DNA of 64,000 nucleotides from assembly GCA_910575605.1 (NCBI GenBank), contig CAJTEW010000008.1, positions 62,001 to 126,000 of the forward strand. Reading direction: 5' to 3'. Made by a program: the position numbers and the translations under genes. The notes under the pieces were generated by a model, which was not told the origin of the DNA, did not search any database, and saw nothing but the letters and a program-made list of their open reading frames with translations. The stretch comes from Lachnospiraceae bacterium (GTDB taxonomy: Bacteria; Bacillota; Clostridia; Lachnospirales; Lachnospiraceae). Below, piece by piece: positions 33,339 through 41,890 of the stretch. The stretch's first letter is position 1. Every line of letters begins with the position of its first letter.

Positions 33339-33365
33339 AAAGCCCTGTGGAAACGGGGCTTTTTC
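33339..33365 (+). terminator. intra-operon terminator-like hairpin
   Basis: AAAGCCCTG and CGGGGCTTT form a stem followed by TTTT. It separates the transport genes from the kinase genes and probably lowers expression of the latter. Confidence 0.6.
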
Positions 33366-33382
33366 AGAAAAAGGAGAGAGTT

Positions 33383-34339
33383 ATGAAGGTATTATCAGCA
33401 GGTCTTGCGTTTTGCGACATTCCATTATCGCCGGTTCCGGGAAATATTCTTGAGATTGATAACAGCAGTATTGAGATGCCTGTTTCCCATACGGGCGGTG
33501 ATGCGCTTACAGTAGCGGTTGTTCTTTCAAAGCTGGGAATCCAGGCTTCCTTTGCCGGGAAAATCGGAAAGGATATAAACGGACAGTTTATAAGGAAAGA
33601 GCTTGTAAAAAACGGTGTGAACACGGATATGCTTATTGAGGATGACTCTTATGGCACAGCAGTTTCCTATATTTTGATAGAAGAAAGCGGGGAAAGGCAT
33701 TTTCTGGTAAATCGAGGGGCGAATGACGGGCTTTTGAGCAGGGATATTCCAGATGAGGCTGTAAGGGAAGCTGACCTTGTATTTTTTGGAAGTGCGCTGG
33801 CCATGCAGAGGATGACGGATGGAGAGATTGCAGACTTATTTAAACGTGCTCATGCATATGGGAAGATTACGGCAATGGACGCCAGCATTGCGACAGAGGC
33901 AAAAGCACAGAGAAATCTAAAGCTGATTGAGAAGTCTCTTAATGAGACAGATATTTTCATACCAAGCTATGAGGAGGCTGTGTTTTTTACAGGAAAGACG
34001 GATGTAAAGGAGATGCTTGAGATATTCGGCGGGTTTTCTTTAAAAATTCTCGGAATCAAGCTGGGACACAAGGGATGTGTTTTGACAAACTTTAAAGAGA
34101 CAGTCTGGCTTTCGGCTTACCCTGATGTGAAGGTAGTGGATACGACTGGGGCGGGGGATTGTTTTATGGCAGGCTTTTTGTGTGGATACCTTCATGGGTG
34201 GGATTTGAGAAGAATCGGTGAGTTTGCCAGTGCTGTGTCGGCACATGGAATTGCTGCTTCGGGAGCGAGCACCGGAATACCGGATTTTGAGACGGTTCTT
34301 AAGTATGCAAAAGCCAATGGAAATAAGCTTTGTATTTAG
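33383..34339 (+). CDS. PfkB-family carbohydrate kinase
   Basis: A 318-residue cytoplasmic ribokinase-like enzyme that phosphorylates a sugar or sugar phosphate with ATP. PfkB signatures are visible: GGDALTVAVVLSKLG near the N-terminus, GKIGKDINGQF, and the C-terminal VDTTGAGDCFMAGFLCGY with the catalytic Asp. I chose ATG 33383 after AAGGAGAG; the upstream ATG at 33347 overlaps the hairpin. In this operon it is one of two different sugar kinases. With the downstream aldolase it suggests a ketose-1-phosphate to ketose-bisphosphate route, but the order of reactions is not shown by sequence. Confidence 0.9.
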   Translation: MKVLSAGLAFCDIPLSPVPGNILEIDNSSIEMPVSHTGGDALTVAVVLSKLGIQASFAGKIGKDINGQFIRKELVKNGVNTDMLIEDDSYGTAVSYILIEESGERHFLVNRGANDGLLSRDIPDEAVREADLVFFGSALAMQRMTDGEIADLFKRAHAYGKITAMDASIATEAKAQRNLKLIEKSLNETDIFIPSYEEAVFFTGKTDVKEMLEIFGGFSLKILGIKLGHKGCVLTNFKETVWLSAYPDVKVVDTTGAGDCFMAGFLCGYLHGWDLRRIGEFASAVSAHGIAASGASTGIPDFETVLKYAKANGNKLCI

Positions 34340-34373
34340 TTACACTGACAGGATAGAAAAGGAGTAGGCATAG

Positions 34374-35690
34374 ATGGATTTAAGACAGAAATATTATGAG
34401 GCATATGAGGCTCTTGACAGAACAATTCAGGCACGGATAGAAAAAGAGTGTTATCCTGCAATGGGGTATACGAGCAATCTTGATTTATTGTGTGATTTTA
34501 ATACGAAACGGCTGAATGAGCTTCTTAAGGAGAATATGCCGGAGGCGGTGCTGGCTCAGATGAGGGCAGCATCTAAGATTCAGACAATGCAGGATCTTCT
34601 CGAGACTATGGTGTACTATTGTTCTCACGGAATTGGCGGCGAGGTTGATGTGGAGAATGTAGAGCTTGTAAAGTCGACTTTTGACTTTAAGTATGGCATG
34701 GGTGGTACGGCAGTACAGGCGGCTATGGCGCTTGACAGTGTAGGCTGTCCTTCTATTGTACATCTAACGGATGATTCGAAAGAGGTATGCGATATTCTAG
34801 ACACGCTGGGAGTGTATACGGTTTCACAGGGTGGAGAGCTTGTGCATACAGACAAAATCAGCCAGACACACGAGCAGGAGCCTCATTTTATTATCCAGTT
34901 TAAAAAGGATGATAAAATCTGCCTTGGAGAGCAGGAGCTTGTAATTCCGTGCTCTAACAGGCTGATTCTGACAAAGATTACAGTAAATGAATATGTGCCG
35001 TTTTCGGAAGCCTATTTTAAGTGGATAGAGGAGAATGCCGGAAAAGTAAGCAGTAATGTATTATCAAGTTTTAATGCGCTTTTAAGTCCAGAGCTTTTAA
35101 AAGAGCGCCTGGATTTTGCAAAACGGCATCTTGCTGTATACAAGGAGAATAACCCAGAGGGCGTCGTCTTTTTCGAGGATGCACATTTTCACAGTATTGA
35201 TGTGAAGAAGCTTTGTCTGGAGACCGTCTGCCCGAGTGTGGACATTTTAAGTATGAATGAGGAGGAGCTGAACCATACGTTAAATGATATCTATCACATA
35301 AAGGTAGATACAGAGGATATTATTTCCTGTGTGGAGGGCGCAAGGTCTATCCGCAGTATGTTTGGAGTCCGTAAAGGAGTTATTATTCATACGAAGGACT
35401 ATTCCATGTATGTAGGAGATTCCCTTAAGGCAGATATTGAAAGAGGACTTATATATGGCAATATGCTGGCAACGGCAAAGGCAAATAATGGGTGGTACGG
35501 CACAAGAGAGCAGATAAAAGAGGTTCTTGAGTTTGATTTCAGCGAAAGAGGCATGAAGAATTATCAGATACTTAAGGAAAGCAGATATGCACAAGAGGCA
35601 GTACTCATCCCATCAAAATACATAGATACGCCGAGATTTACAATCGGGCTGGGAGACTCCTTTGTAGGTGGTGTACAGATGTGTTTTTAG
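34374..35690 (+). CDS. ADP-dependent phosphofructokinase/glucokinase family protein
   Basis: A 438-residue protein of the ribokinase superfamily branch that includes archaeal ADP-dependent PFK/glucokinase. It has the N-terminal MGYTSNLDLLCDF segment, the glycine-rich KYGMGGTAVQAAMAL, the middle VFFEDAHFHS and the C-terminal GLGDSFVGG, which contains the catalytic Asp. Family members use ADP instead of ATP. Bacterial members are less studied and may act on other sugars. GGAGTAGGCATAG precedes the ATG. Its place between a PfkB kinase and an aldolase points to a step in the same sugar-phosphate pathway. Confidence 0.82.
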   Translation: MDLRQKYYEAYEALDRTIQARIEKECYPAMGYTSNLDLLCDFNTKRLNELLKENMPEAVLAQMRAASKIQTMQDLLETMVYYCSHGIGGEVDVENVELVKSTFDFKYGMGGTAVQAAMALDSVGCPSIVHLTDDSKEVCDILDTLGVYTVSQGGELVHTDKISQTHEQEPHFIIQFKKDDKICLGEQELVIPCSNRLILTKITVNEYVPFSEAYFKWIEENAGKVSSNVLSSFNALLSPELLKERLDFAKRHLAVYKENNPEGVVFFEDAHFHSIDVKKLCLETVCPSVDILSMNEEELNHTLNDIYHIKVDTEDIISCVEGARSIRSMFGVRKGVIIHTKDYSMYVGDSLKADIERGLIYGNMLATAKANNGWYGTREQIKEVLEFDFSERGMKNYQILKESRYAQEAVLIPSKYIDTPRFTIGLGDSFVGGVQMCF

Positions 35691-35720
35691 ATATAAAAGA
35701 AATTTTATTTCTTGGAATTG

Positions 35721-35749
35721 TTGACAGAAAAATTAGGGTAGATTAAAAT
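35721..35749 (+). promoter_or_regulatory. internal promoter before the aldolase gene
   Basis: TTGACA at 35721-35726 and TAAAAT at 35744-35749 with exactly 17 bases between. It gives the aldolase, RpiR regulator and isomerase genes a promoter of their own inside the sugar operon. Confidence 0.7.
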
Positions 35750-35800
35750 AGTTAGGAATGATTTAATAATCTAAAATAGTATTTTGTGGAGGTAAGGACT

Positions 35801-36664
35801 ATGTTAATGAATATGAAGGACATTTTAGCAGTAGCAAAGGAGAATAGATTTGCGCTTCCGGCGTTTAATATCAGTGATTATTCTATGTTTCTTGGAATCA
35901 TGGAGGTCTGTGAGGAGACAAACTCACCGGTCATTATTGAGATTCATCCTGATGAGCTGAGCTTTATCGGATCTGAGATGGTAACAGCGATTAAGGAGAA
36001 GGCTTATAAATCACCGGTTCCGGTTTGTATTCATTTAGACCACTGTAGTGATTTTGGAAAGATTGTATGGGCAATCCAGAGTGGATTTACTTCTGTTATG
36101 TTTGACGGAGCGGAGCTTCCGTTTGAGGAGAATATTGCAGGAACAAAGAAGATTATTGAGGCGGCACATCCTGTAAATGTTTCTGTTGAGGCAGAGCTTG
36201 GAACTATTGGAACAACAAATCCTGACGAGATGGAGGGCGGAGCTGCAAAGATTATCTATACAGACCCGGAGGATGCAGTTAAATTTGTTGCTGAGACAGG
36301 CGTTGACACTCTGGCAATTGCTATTGGAACCTGTCATGGACTATATCCGGCAGGTATGAAGCCGGAGTTAAAGCTTGACATCTTAAAGGATATTGCTTCC
36401 AAGGTGGATATTCCGTTAGTTCTTCACGGCGGTTCCAACAATCCGGATAAGGAGATTGGCGAAGCTGTTACACTTGGAATTAACAAGATTAATATATCTT
36501 CTGATATTAAGGTTGCATACTTTGAGAAGATGAGGGAGGTTCTTCAGGATAAGAGCTTAAGAGAGCCAAACGTTATTGAGCCAGAATGTATTAAGGCAAT
36601 GAAAGTTGTTGCAAAGCATAAGCTTGAATTATTCCAGACAATTGGAAAGGCAGATTTATATTAA
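35801..36664 (+). CDS. class II fructose/tagatose-bisphosphate aldolase
   Basis: A 287-residue Zn2+-dependent aldolase of the Fba/GatY/KbaY type. Metal-site and substrate motifs are visible: HLDHCSD, VEAELGTIG, GTCHGLYP and VLHGGSN, followed by NKINISSDIK, which binds the phosphate. It splits a ketose 1,6-bisphosphate into DHAP and an aldehyde. I chose ATG 35801 behind GGAGGTAAGGACT; the GTG at 35786 lies within that ribosome site. With the two sugar kinases it would complete a pathway into glycolysis. Confidence 0.92.
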   Translation: MLMNMKDILAVAKENRFALPAFNISDYSMFLGIMEVCEETNSPVIIEIHPDELSFIGSEMVTAIKEKAYKSPVPVCIHLDHCSDFGKIVWAIQSGFTSVMFDGAELPFEENIAGTKKIIEAAHPVNVSVEAELGTIGTTNPDEMEGGAAKIIYTDPEDAVKFVAETGVDTLAIAIGTCHGLYPAGMKPELKLDILKDIASKVDIPLVLHGGSNNPDKEIGEAVTLGINKINISSDIKVAYFEKMREVLQDKSLREPNVIEPECIKAMKVVAKHKLELFQTIGKADLY

Positions 36665-36690
36665 TATATCAGTAGTTGGGGTGTCAGAAG

Positions 36691-37539
36691 TTGAGTGAGA
36701 AGAATTTTCTGGACAGGGAAGTACTTAAGGTTATCAGGGAGCAGTATGACCATATTTTTTCAGCAGAAAAAAAGGTAGCTGCCTTCGTGCTTGGTAATCC
36801 ACAGAAGGCAGTAGACTGTAATGTCTCAGAGCTTGCCAGAAACAGCGGAGTCAGTGATGCCACAGTTGTGCGTATGTGCCATCACATCGGTTATACAGGG
36901 TATTATCAGTTTCGTATTACGCTTGCAAGAGACTTGGGAAAACGGCAGTACAGCAGTGTGAACGGGGTCGAGAGCAAGGACAGTGTTGAGGAGATGTTTG
37001 CAGGCTTTGCAAAGGCGATGCTTGTAATTGGAAGACGTCTGGAGCTGGATGTGATGCGTGACTGTGTGAACCTTTTAAAGACCTGCAAGCAGGCACATAT
37101 TATGGCAGTAGGCAATACCTGTCCGCTGGCACAGTATATGGGCTTCCGCCTGGGGCGTCTTGGTATTAAGAGCACGTATAATATTGCGCCGGAATATTTT
37201 CTCAACCATGTGAATCTTGCGGACGAAGGAGATATCCTGATTGCTATCTCACAGTCAGGAACTTCCAGGCAGGTCATCCAGGGGATGGAGCTTGGGAGGG
37301 AAAAAGGACTCAAGATGATTGCTATTACGGCGTTTGCCCAGTCGCCGGTATCGAATCTGGCAGATTATGTTCTTTTGTCTGCAGGAGAGGAAGGCCCGTT
37401 CAGCTATTACAAGGGATATGCACATCTGAACGAGACGGCGATTATTGATGCGCTGCTTAACTTTGTCACCAACGAGGAGCTTATTAAGACAAGACAGGCT
37501 GATAAGCCGGAGATGATTTTGTCAGAGTATAAGATATAA
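36691..37539 (+). CDS. MurR/RpiR-family transcriptional regulator
   Basis: A regulator of about 282 residues: N-terminal HTH_6 domain (about 1-80: FSAEKKVAAFVLGNPQKAVDCNVSELARNSGVSDATVVRMC when read in two parts) and C-terminal SIS sugar-phosphate domain (AISQSGTSRQVIQGMELGREKGLKMIAIT). Such proteins repress or activate sugar genes and sense a phosphosugar. I prefer TTG 36691 behind GGGGTG; TTG 36676 is an alternative. It lies inside the sugar operon and probably acts at the inverted repeat near 30065-30097. Confidence 0.88.
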   Translation: MSEKNFLDREVLKVIREQYDHIFSAEKKVAAFVLGNPQKAVDCNVSELARNSGVSDATVVRMCHHIGYTGYYQFRITLARDLGKRQYSSVNGVESKDSVEEMFAGFAKAMLVIGRRLELDVMRDCVNLLKTCKQAHIMAVGNTCPLAQYMGFRLGRLGIKSTYNIAPEYFLNHVNLADEGDILIAISQSGTSRQVIQGMELGREKGLKMIAITAFAQSPVSNLADYVLLSAGEEGPFSYYKGYAHLNETAIIDALLNFVTNEELIKTRQADKPEMILSEYKI

Positions 37540-37551
37540 GGAGATAGAAAT

Positions 37552-38235
37552 TTGAAGCGTTCAAGGATTAATGAAGTAATTAAGGACATGGAAGCATTGA
37601 TTAATGAGCACCGGTTCGAGATTCCGCCGTTTGCAAAGTGGAGTCAGGCGGACTGGCAGAAGGCAGGGCATGAGTATGATGAGATACGGGACAACTGCCT
37701 TGGCTGGGATATTACGGACTATGGACTTGATAATTTTGATAAGGTGGGATTCTCCCTTCTTACCATCCGCAACGGTAACCAGAAGATGCCAGAGAAATAT
37801 CCAAAGACTTATGCAGAAAAGCTTCTTATGCTTTATGAGGGACAGACAGCGCCTATGCATTATCACTGGAATAAGATGGAGGATATCATTAACCGAGGAG
37901 GAAATGATATTTATATCACCGTATATAATGGGGCAGAGGATGGAACCATGCTGGATACAGATGTAACGGTGTATTCAGACGGAAAAACAGAGGTGGTTCC
38001 CGCGGGGACGAAAGTTTTGTTAAAGCCGGGACAGAGCATTACGATTACACCATATATGTATCATGATTTTATTGTGCCAGAGACGGGAGGAGCAGTGCTT
38101 CTCGGAGAGGTTTCTATGTGCAATGATGATGAAAATGATAACCGCTTTTACGAGCCCATTGGGCGGTTCCCGGAGATAGAAGAAGATGAAGAGCCGTACC
38201 GTCTGCTCTGTAATGAGTATCCGGCGGCGGAATAA
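37552..38235 (+). CDS. D-lyxose/D-mannose isomerase-like cupin protein
   Basis: A 227-residue cytoplasmic protein matching the D-lyxose ketol-isomerase family (formerly DUF1498). Visible are MPEKYPKTYAEKLLMLYEGQTAPMHYHWNKMEDI with the metal-binding HxH and Glu of the cupin, and YMYHDFIVPETGGAVLLGEVS with a third His. These enzymes interconvert D-lyxose and D-xylulose or D-mannose and D-fructose. It starts with TTG after AAGGAGATAGAAAT. As the last gene of the operon it could supply the ketose used by the kinases and aldolase, which suggests the transported sugar is an aldose such as lyxose or mannose. Confidence 0.85.
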   Translation: MKRSRINEVIKDMEALINEHRFEIPPFAKWSQADWQKAGHEYDEIRDNCLGWDITDYGLDNFDKVGFSLLTIRNGNQKMPEKYPKTYAEKLLMLYEGQTAPMHYHWNKMEDIINRGGNDIYITVYNGAEDGTMLDTDVTVYSDGKTEVVPAGTKVLLKPGQSITITPYMYHDFIVPETGGAVLLGEVSMCNDDENDNRFYEPIGRFPEIEEDEEPYRLLCNEYPAAE

Positions 38236-38253
38236 AGGCAAATATTTTTTATA

Positions 38254-38290
38254 AAGGGGGATGTCTCTTGAAGGGGCATCCTCCTTTTTT
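38254..38290 (+). terminator. terminator of the first sugar operon
   Basis: AAGGGGGATG and CATCCTCCTT pair around a loop, followed by a run of T. It ends the operon after the isomerase gene. Confidence 0.75.
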
Positions 38291-38344
38291 TGAAAATTTA
38301 TTCACGGCCGTAAGCTAGTGTGAACGGAGTAAACAGCAACGTGC

Positions 38345-38373
38345 TTGTGGCTTTGCTTGTTTTAGAGTATAAT
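38345..38373 (+). promoter_or_regulatory. promoter of the epimerase/AraC unit
   Basis: TTGTGG at 38345-38350 and TATAAT at 38368-38373 with 17 bases between, about 80 bases before the epimerase gene. Confidence 0.55.
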
Positions 38374-38453
38374 ACTTGAAAAGGCTGTGAAGCTTAACAG
38401 CGTATGGCGGTGAGGCAAGTCAGCAATATAGAAGGACACGGAGGAAAAAAGAG

Positions 38454-39326
38454 ATGGAGTATCAGATAAGAAATGGAAACATACAGGCGGTAATATCAGA
38501 TTTAGGCGCAGAGCTTCAGTCGATTAAAAAGGATGGCACGGAATACCTGTGGAATGGGGACGAAAGATATTGGAGTGAACGTTCTCCTATACTATTTCCT
38601 TATGTAGGAAGGTTTACAGAGGGGAAGTATCTTCTTGATGGAAAGGAATATGAGATGAATATCCACGGGTTTGCAAGGAAGTTTGCCTATCATGTTGTCT
38701 ATCAGGAAGAAGATATGATAACCTTTGAACTTAGGGATAATGAGGAAACCTATGGAATGTATCCGTATCATTTTATCCTTCAGGTATCTTATGAGCTTAG
38801 GGACAATGAGATAGCTGTTGCCTACCGCGTCTCAAACTGTTCAAAAGAGACTATGTATTTCGGAATCGGCGGACATCCAGGGTTTATGGTTCCCCTTGAG
38901 GAAGGGCTTGTTTTTTCGGATTATTACCTGGAGTTTGGAGGAGCGGCAAGACCAGAGAGGATTGGGCATACTTCTGGATGCTTTGTAAGTGGAAGGAATA
39001 CGGAATTTATGCTTGAGGACGGTATAAGGTTACAGCTTTCTCACAGTATGTTTGACGATGATGCAATTGTGCTTCGAAATATGGCGGATGAGATTACGCT
39101 GAAATCTGATAAAGGTACAAGACAGGTGAAGATATCTTATCCTGATATGCCCTGTCTTGGAATCTGGCATGCTCCTAATACAGAGGCTCCTTATGTCTGT
39201 ATCGAACCGTGGACGTCGCTCCCGTCCAGGCAGGATATAGTGGAGGAATTTAAGTATAAGAGTGATTTGATCCGGCTTACGCCGGGAGAGCAGTATGTGA
39301 ATACATGGACTATTTCCATTGAGTAA
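38454..39326 (+). CDS. aldose 1-epimerase family protein (LacX-like)
   Basis: A 290-residue galactose mutarotase-fold protein that interconverts the alpha and beta anomers of a free sugar. It shows LFPYVGRFTEGKYLLDG, NIHGFARKFAYHV with the active-site His, GIGGHPGFMVPL with a second His, and the C-terminal CLGIWHAPNTEAPYVCIEPWTSLP with the catalytic Glu region. This is the LacX/YeaD-type pattern. GAGGAAAAAAGAG precedes the ATG. It is coupled to the AraC regulator, and probably serves the sugar brought in by one of the two nearby ABC transporters. Confidence 0.88.
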   Translation: MEYQIRNGNIQAVISDLGAELQSIKKDGTEYLWNGDERYWSERSPILFPYVGRFTEGKYLLDGKEYEMNIHGFARKFAYHVVYQEEDMITFELRDNEETYGMYPYHFILQVSYELRDNEIAVAYRVSNCSKETMYFGIGGHPGFMVPLEEGLVFSDYYLEFGGAARPERIGHTSGCFVSGRNTEFMLEDGIRLQLSHSMFDDDAIVLRNMADEITLKSDKGTRQVKISYPDMPCLGIWHAPNTEAPYVCIEPWTSLPSRQDIVEEFKYKSDLIRLTPGEQYVNTWTISIE

Positions 39327-39327
39327 A

Positions 39328-40227
39328 ATGAGTGATATGGAATACTATAAGAGAACCGCAATAGAGAATAAGCTGCATATAGCAAATTTTATCAGCTTTC
39401 ATTATTTTGAATATGTCAAAGAGTTTGAGGGAATTGGGGAGAGCCATAATTTCTGGGAAATGGTATATATTGACTATGGAAATGTGAAGGTTGTATCGGA
39501 TGATAGGGAATACTATGTGTCCTCAGGGGAGGGCTTTCTTCATGCGCCTGACGAGCTGCATAATATTCTGTCTGTAGGTGATTTTGCCAGTGCATTTATT
39601 ATAAGCTTTGACTGCGAATGTGAGGAGCTTAAGGGTGTTCAGAGCAGGGTTCTTAAGTTTTATGGGGAGGAATTGCAGATTGTCAAAAAGCTATATGCGG
39701 CAGGGCAGGAGGTTTTTGAGGGGCCCTATGACATTTTTGACCAGCAGAGGCTGAAGCTTAAAAAGGACGCACCATACGGAGGGATGCAGGAATTGAAAAA
39801 TCTGATGGAGCTTCTGCTTCTTATTTTAATAAGGAACAGCTATATGAAGGGAGATATACCTGACAAATATCTGGACAGGGATTTTGCCAATGAGCGCATG
39901 ATTGTGGATAAGGTAATTAAGATTATTCTGTCGTCTGTTTACACAAAGGTATCGCTGGATGATATATGCAGCCGCCTGTCCTTTTCGAAAAGCTATATTC
40001 TTAAGGTGTTTAAAAAGCAGATGGGCTGCAGCGTGATGGAATATTATAATCAGATGAAGATTAAGGAAGCCAGACGGCTTATCAGTGAAGATAAATATAC
40101 TTATACCCAGATAGCCAGGCTTTTGAATTTCAGCTCGGTGCACCATTTTTCCAGCAGCTTTAAACAGATTACAAATATGACACCAAGCGGCTACCAGAGG
40201 TCAGTAAAAAATCGTTCTGTAATATAA
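39328..40227 (+). CDS. AraC-family transcriptional regulator
   Basis: A 299-residue regulator with an N-terminal cupin-like sugar-sensing domain (about 15-150, FWEMVYIDYGNVKVVSD, GFLHAPDELHNI) and a C-terminal AraC double helix-turn-helix (about 195-290: SLDDICSRLSFSKSYILKVFKKQMG and YTYTQIARLLNFSSVHHFSSSFKQITNMTPSGYQ in parts). ATG 39328 lies two bases after the epimerase stop, suggesting translational coupling; a TTG at 39319 overlaps it. It probably activates the ABC operon that starts at 40463, whose -10 element lacks a good -35. Confidence 0.9.
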   Translation: MSDMEYYKRTAIENKLHIANFISFHYFEYVKEFEGIGESHNFWEMVYIDYGNVKVVSDDREYYVSSGEGFLHAPDELHNILSVGDFASAFIISFDCECEELKGVQSRVLKFYGEELQIVKKLYAAGQEVFEGPYDIFDQQRLKLKKDAPYGGMQELKNLMELLLLILIRNSYMKGDIPDKYLDRDFANERMIVDKVIKIILSSVYTKVSLDDICSRLSFSKSYILKVFKKQMGCSVMEYYNQMKIKEARRLISEDKYTYTQIARLLNFSSVHHFSSSFKQITNMTPSGYQRSVKNRSVI

Positions 40228-40236
40228 ACATAAAAT

Positions 40237-40287
40237 AGTCTGTAAAACTCTAAGTTATTCGAAAGAGTTTTACAGACTTAAATTTTT
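40237..40287 (+). terminator. terminator after the AraC gene
   Basis: AGTCTGTAAAACTCT at 40237-40251 pairs perfectly with AGAGTTTTACAGACT at 40264-40278, followed by T-rich sequence. Farther on, TATAAT at 40392-40397 is the probable -10 of the next operon. Confidence 0.8.
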
Positions 40288-40462
40288 TTAAAATGATTTT
40301 TGTTAAAAATATAACATAAAAACAAAGAAATAAGAGCATATTTTGTACAAAATGAATAATAATCAATAAATACAAATATTTTTAGGAATTATATAATAGA
40401 CGGTAGAGGTTATGCATAACAGATCAAAAAACAAATGGAGAACCAAAGAATGGAGGAAAGCT

Positions 40463-41875
40463 ATGAAAAAAAGAACTAAAAAATTGTTGTCTATGCTTCT
40501 TGTTGGTGTTATGACAGTGAGTCTTGCAGCCTGCAGCTCTAAAGGCGGAGAAGAAAAAGAGGGCAGCAGTGAGGGCGGCAGCGGTGAGCTTAGCTTTACA
40601 GCAGAAGAGTCAAAGACTCTTGAGGACTGGGGCGCAGCTGTAAAGAAGAATTTTGACGGTACAGAGATTACAGTAGCTATGGCTTCACATCCGTCTACAG
40701 ATGCTTTTAAGAAGATGGAGAAGGAGTTTACGGATCTTACAGGAATTAAGGTTGTATGGGATATTGTGGAGGAGACAAACCTTAAAAACAAACAGCTTTT
40801 GGATGCCCAGGGTGCAGGAAGCTATGATGTATTCATGGTTGACGCTTTCTGGATGAGCGAATATGCATCTAAAAATGTTCTTCTTCCAATCAGTGACTTT
40901 GCAGAAGATGAGACAAAGACACCGGAATGGTTTGATTACGAGGATATTATGCCGGCATATAGGAATGGTATTGCTGGTGCAGGCGGGGTGAATTATGGAA
41001 TTCCAACTGCAGGCGAGACAAGATTTATTGCTTACAGGACGGATTTATTTGATCAATATGGAAAAAAGGCTCCTAAAACAATGGATGAATTTTTAGAGCT
41101 GGCTCAGTTCTTTAACGGAAAAGAAGAGGGCCTTTACGGTGTGAGCATGAGAGCACAGAGGGGTATTCATTTTGCGTCAGGATGGATGAGCCTAATGTAC
41201 AACTTTGGCGGCGGATTCTTAGACCAGGAGACTATTGGCTCTGATGATGAGGTAGTAACCTGTACGACAGATGAGACAAAGGAATCTTTGAAATATTTTG
41301 TAGACCTTTTAAAATGTGCACCTCCAGATGTAGGTTCTTACACTCACGAGGAAGCACTGGGCGCATTTATTTCTGGAAAAACAGCAATGTGGTTAGATGC
41401 TACGGCACTTGCAGGACAGATTACAGACCCTGGTTCTTCCACAGTAGCTGATAAGGTTGCATTTGTTCCGACACCGACAGGACCGGCTGGGAACGGCGCT
41501 GCACTTGCAGGCTGGAATCTTGGTATTCCAAAATCCTCCAAGAATCAGGATGCTGCATGGGTGTTTATTTCCTATATGGCAAGTAAGGAAAAAGTAAAAG
41601 AATATGTTGAAAACGGAGGAGTGGCAACAAGGGCATCTGCGTTTGATGATGCTAATCTCCAGGAAGCTAATCCATCCTACGAGGCGCAGAAGCTCGCGCT
41701 TGAGTCTGCAAATGGTCTTGTAGAGAAGGGATTATCATGGATTCCGCAGCATGATTCCATCAACCAGATTCTTGATATTGCGGGCGGTTATGGAAGTTCT
41801 GCGCTGACAGGAGATACTACTACTGATAAGGCATGTGAGGACATGCAGAAGGATATTGAGGATTTGATTAAGTAA
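40463..41875 (+). CDS. ABC transporter sugar-binding lipoprotein (second system)
   Basis: A 470-residue extracellular solute-binding protein. The signal peptide (KKRTKKLLSMLLVGVMTVSLAAC in two halves) ends in the lipobox SLAAC, with Cys lipidated, followed by a Gly/Ser/Glu linker. The mature part shows FTDLTGIKVVWDIVEE, YDVFMVDAFWMSEYA and GIPKSSKNQDAAWVFISYMAS, as in family 1 sugar-binding proteins. I chose ATG 40463 after GGAGGAAAGCT; an upstream ATG at 40412 lacks a ribosome site. It feeds the two permeases downstream and, like the first system, has no ATPase gene nearby. Confidence 0.92.
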   Translation: MKKRTKKLLSMLLVGVMTVSLAACSSKGGEEKEGSSEGGSGELSFTAEESKTLEDWGAAVKKNFDGTEITVAMASHPSTDAFKKMEKEFTDLTGIKVVWDIVEETNLKNKQLLDAQGAGSYDVFMVDAFWMSEYASKNVLLPISDFAEDETKTPEWFDYEDIMPAYRNGIAGAGGVNYGIPTAGETRFIAYRTDLFDQYGKKAPKTMDEFLELAQFFNGKEEGLYGVSMRAQRGIHFASGWMSLMYNFGGGFLDQETIGSDDEVVTCTTDETKESLKYFVDLLKCAPPDVGSYTHEEALGAFISGKTAMWLDATALAGQITDPGSSTVADKVAFVPTPTGPAGNGAALAGWNLGIPKSSKNQDAAWVFISYMASKEKVKEYVENGGVATRASAFDDANLQEANPSYEAQKLALESANGLVEKGLSWIPQHDSINQILDIAGGYGSSALTGDTTTDKACEDMQKDIEDLIK

Positions 41876-41890
41876 AGGAAGAGGAAGGTT

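Noticed and set aside
40412-40462. Upstream ATG at 40412 as start of the second sugar-binding protein
   Set aside because: It would put a polar stretch before the signal peptide and lacks a ribosome site; ATG 40463 has GGAGG.
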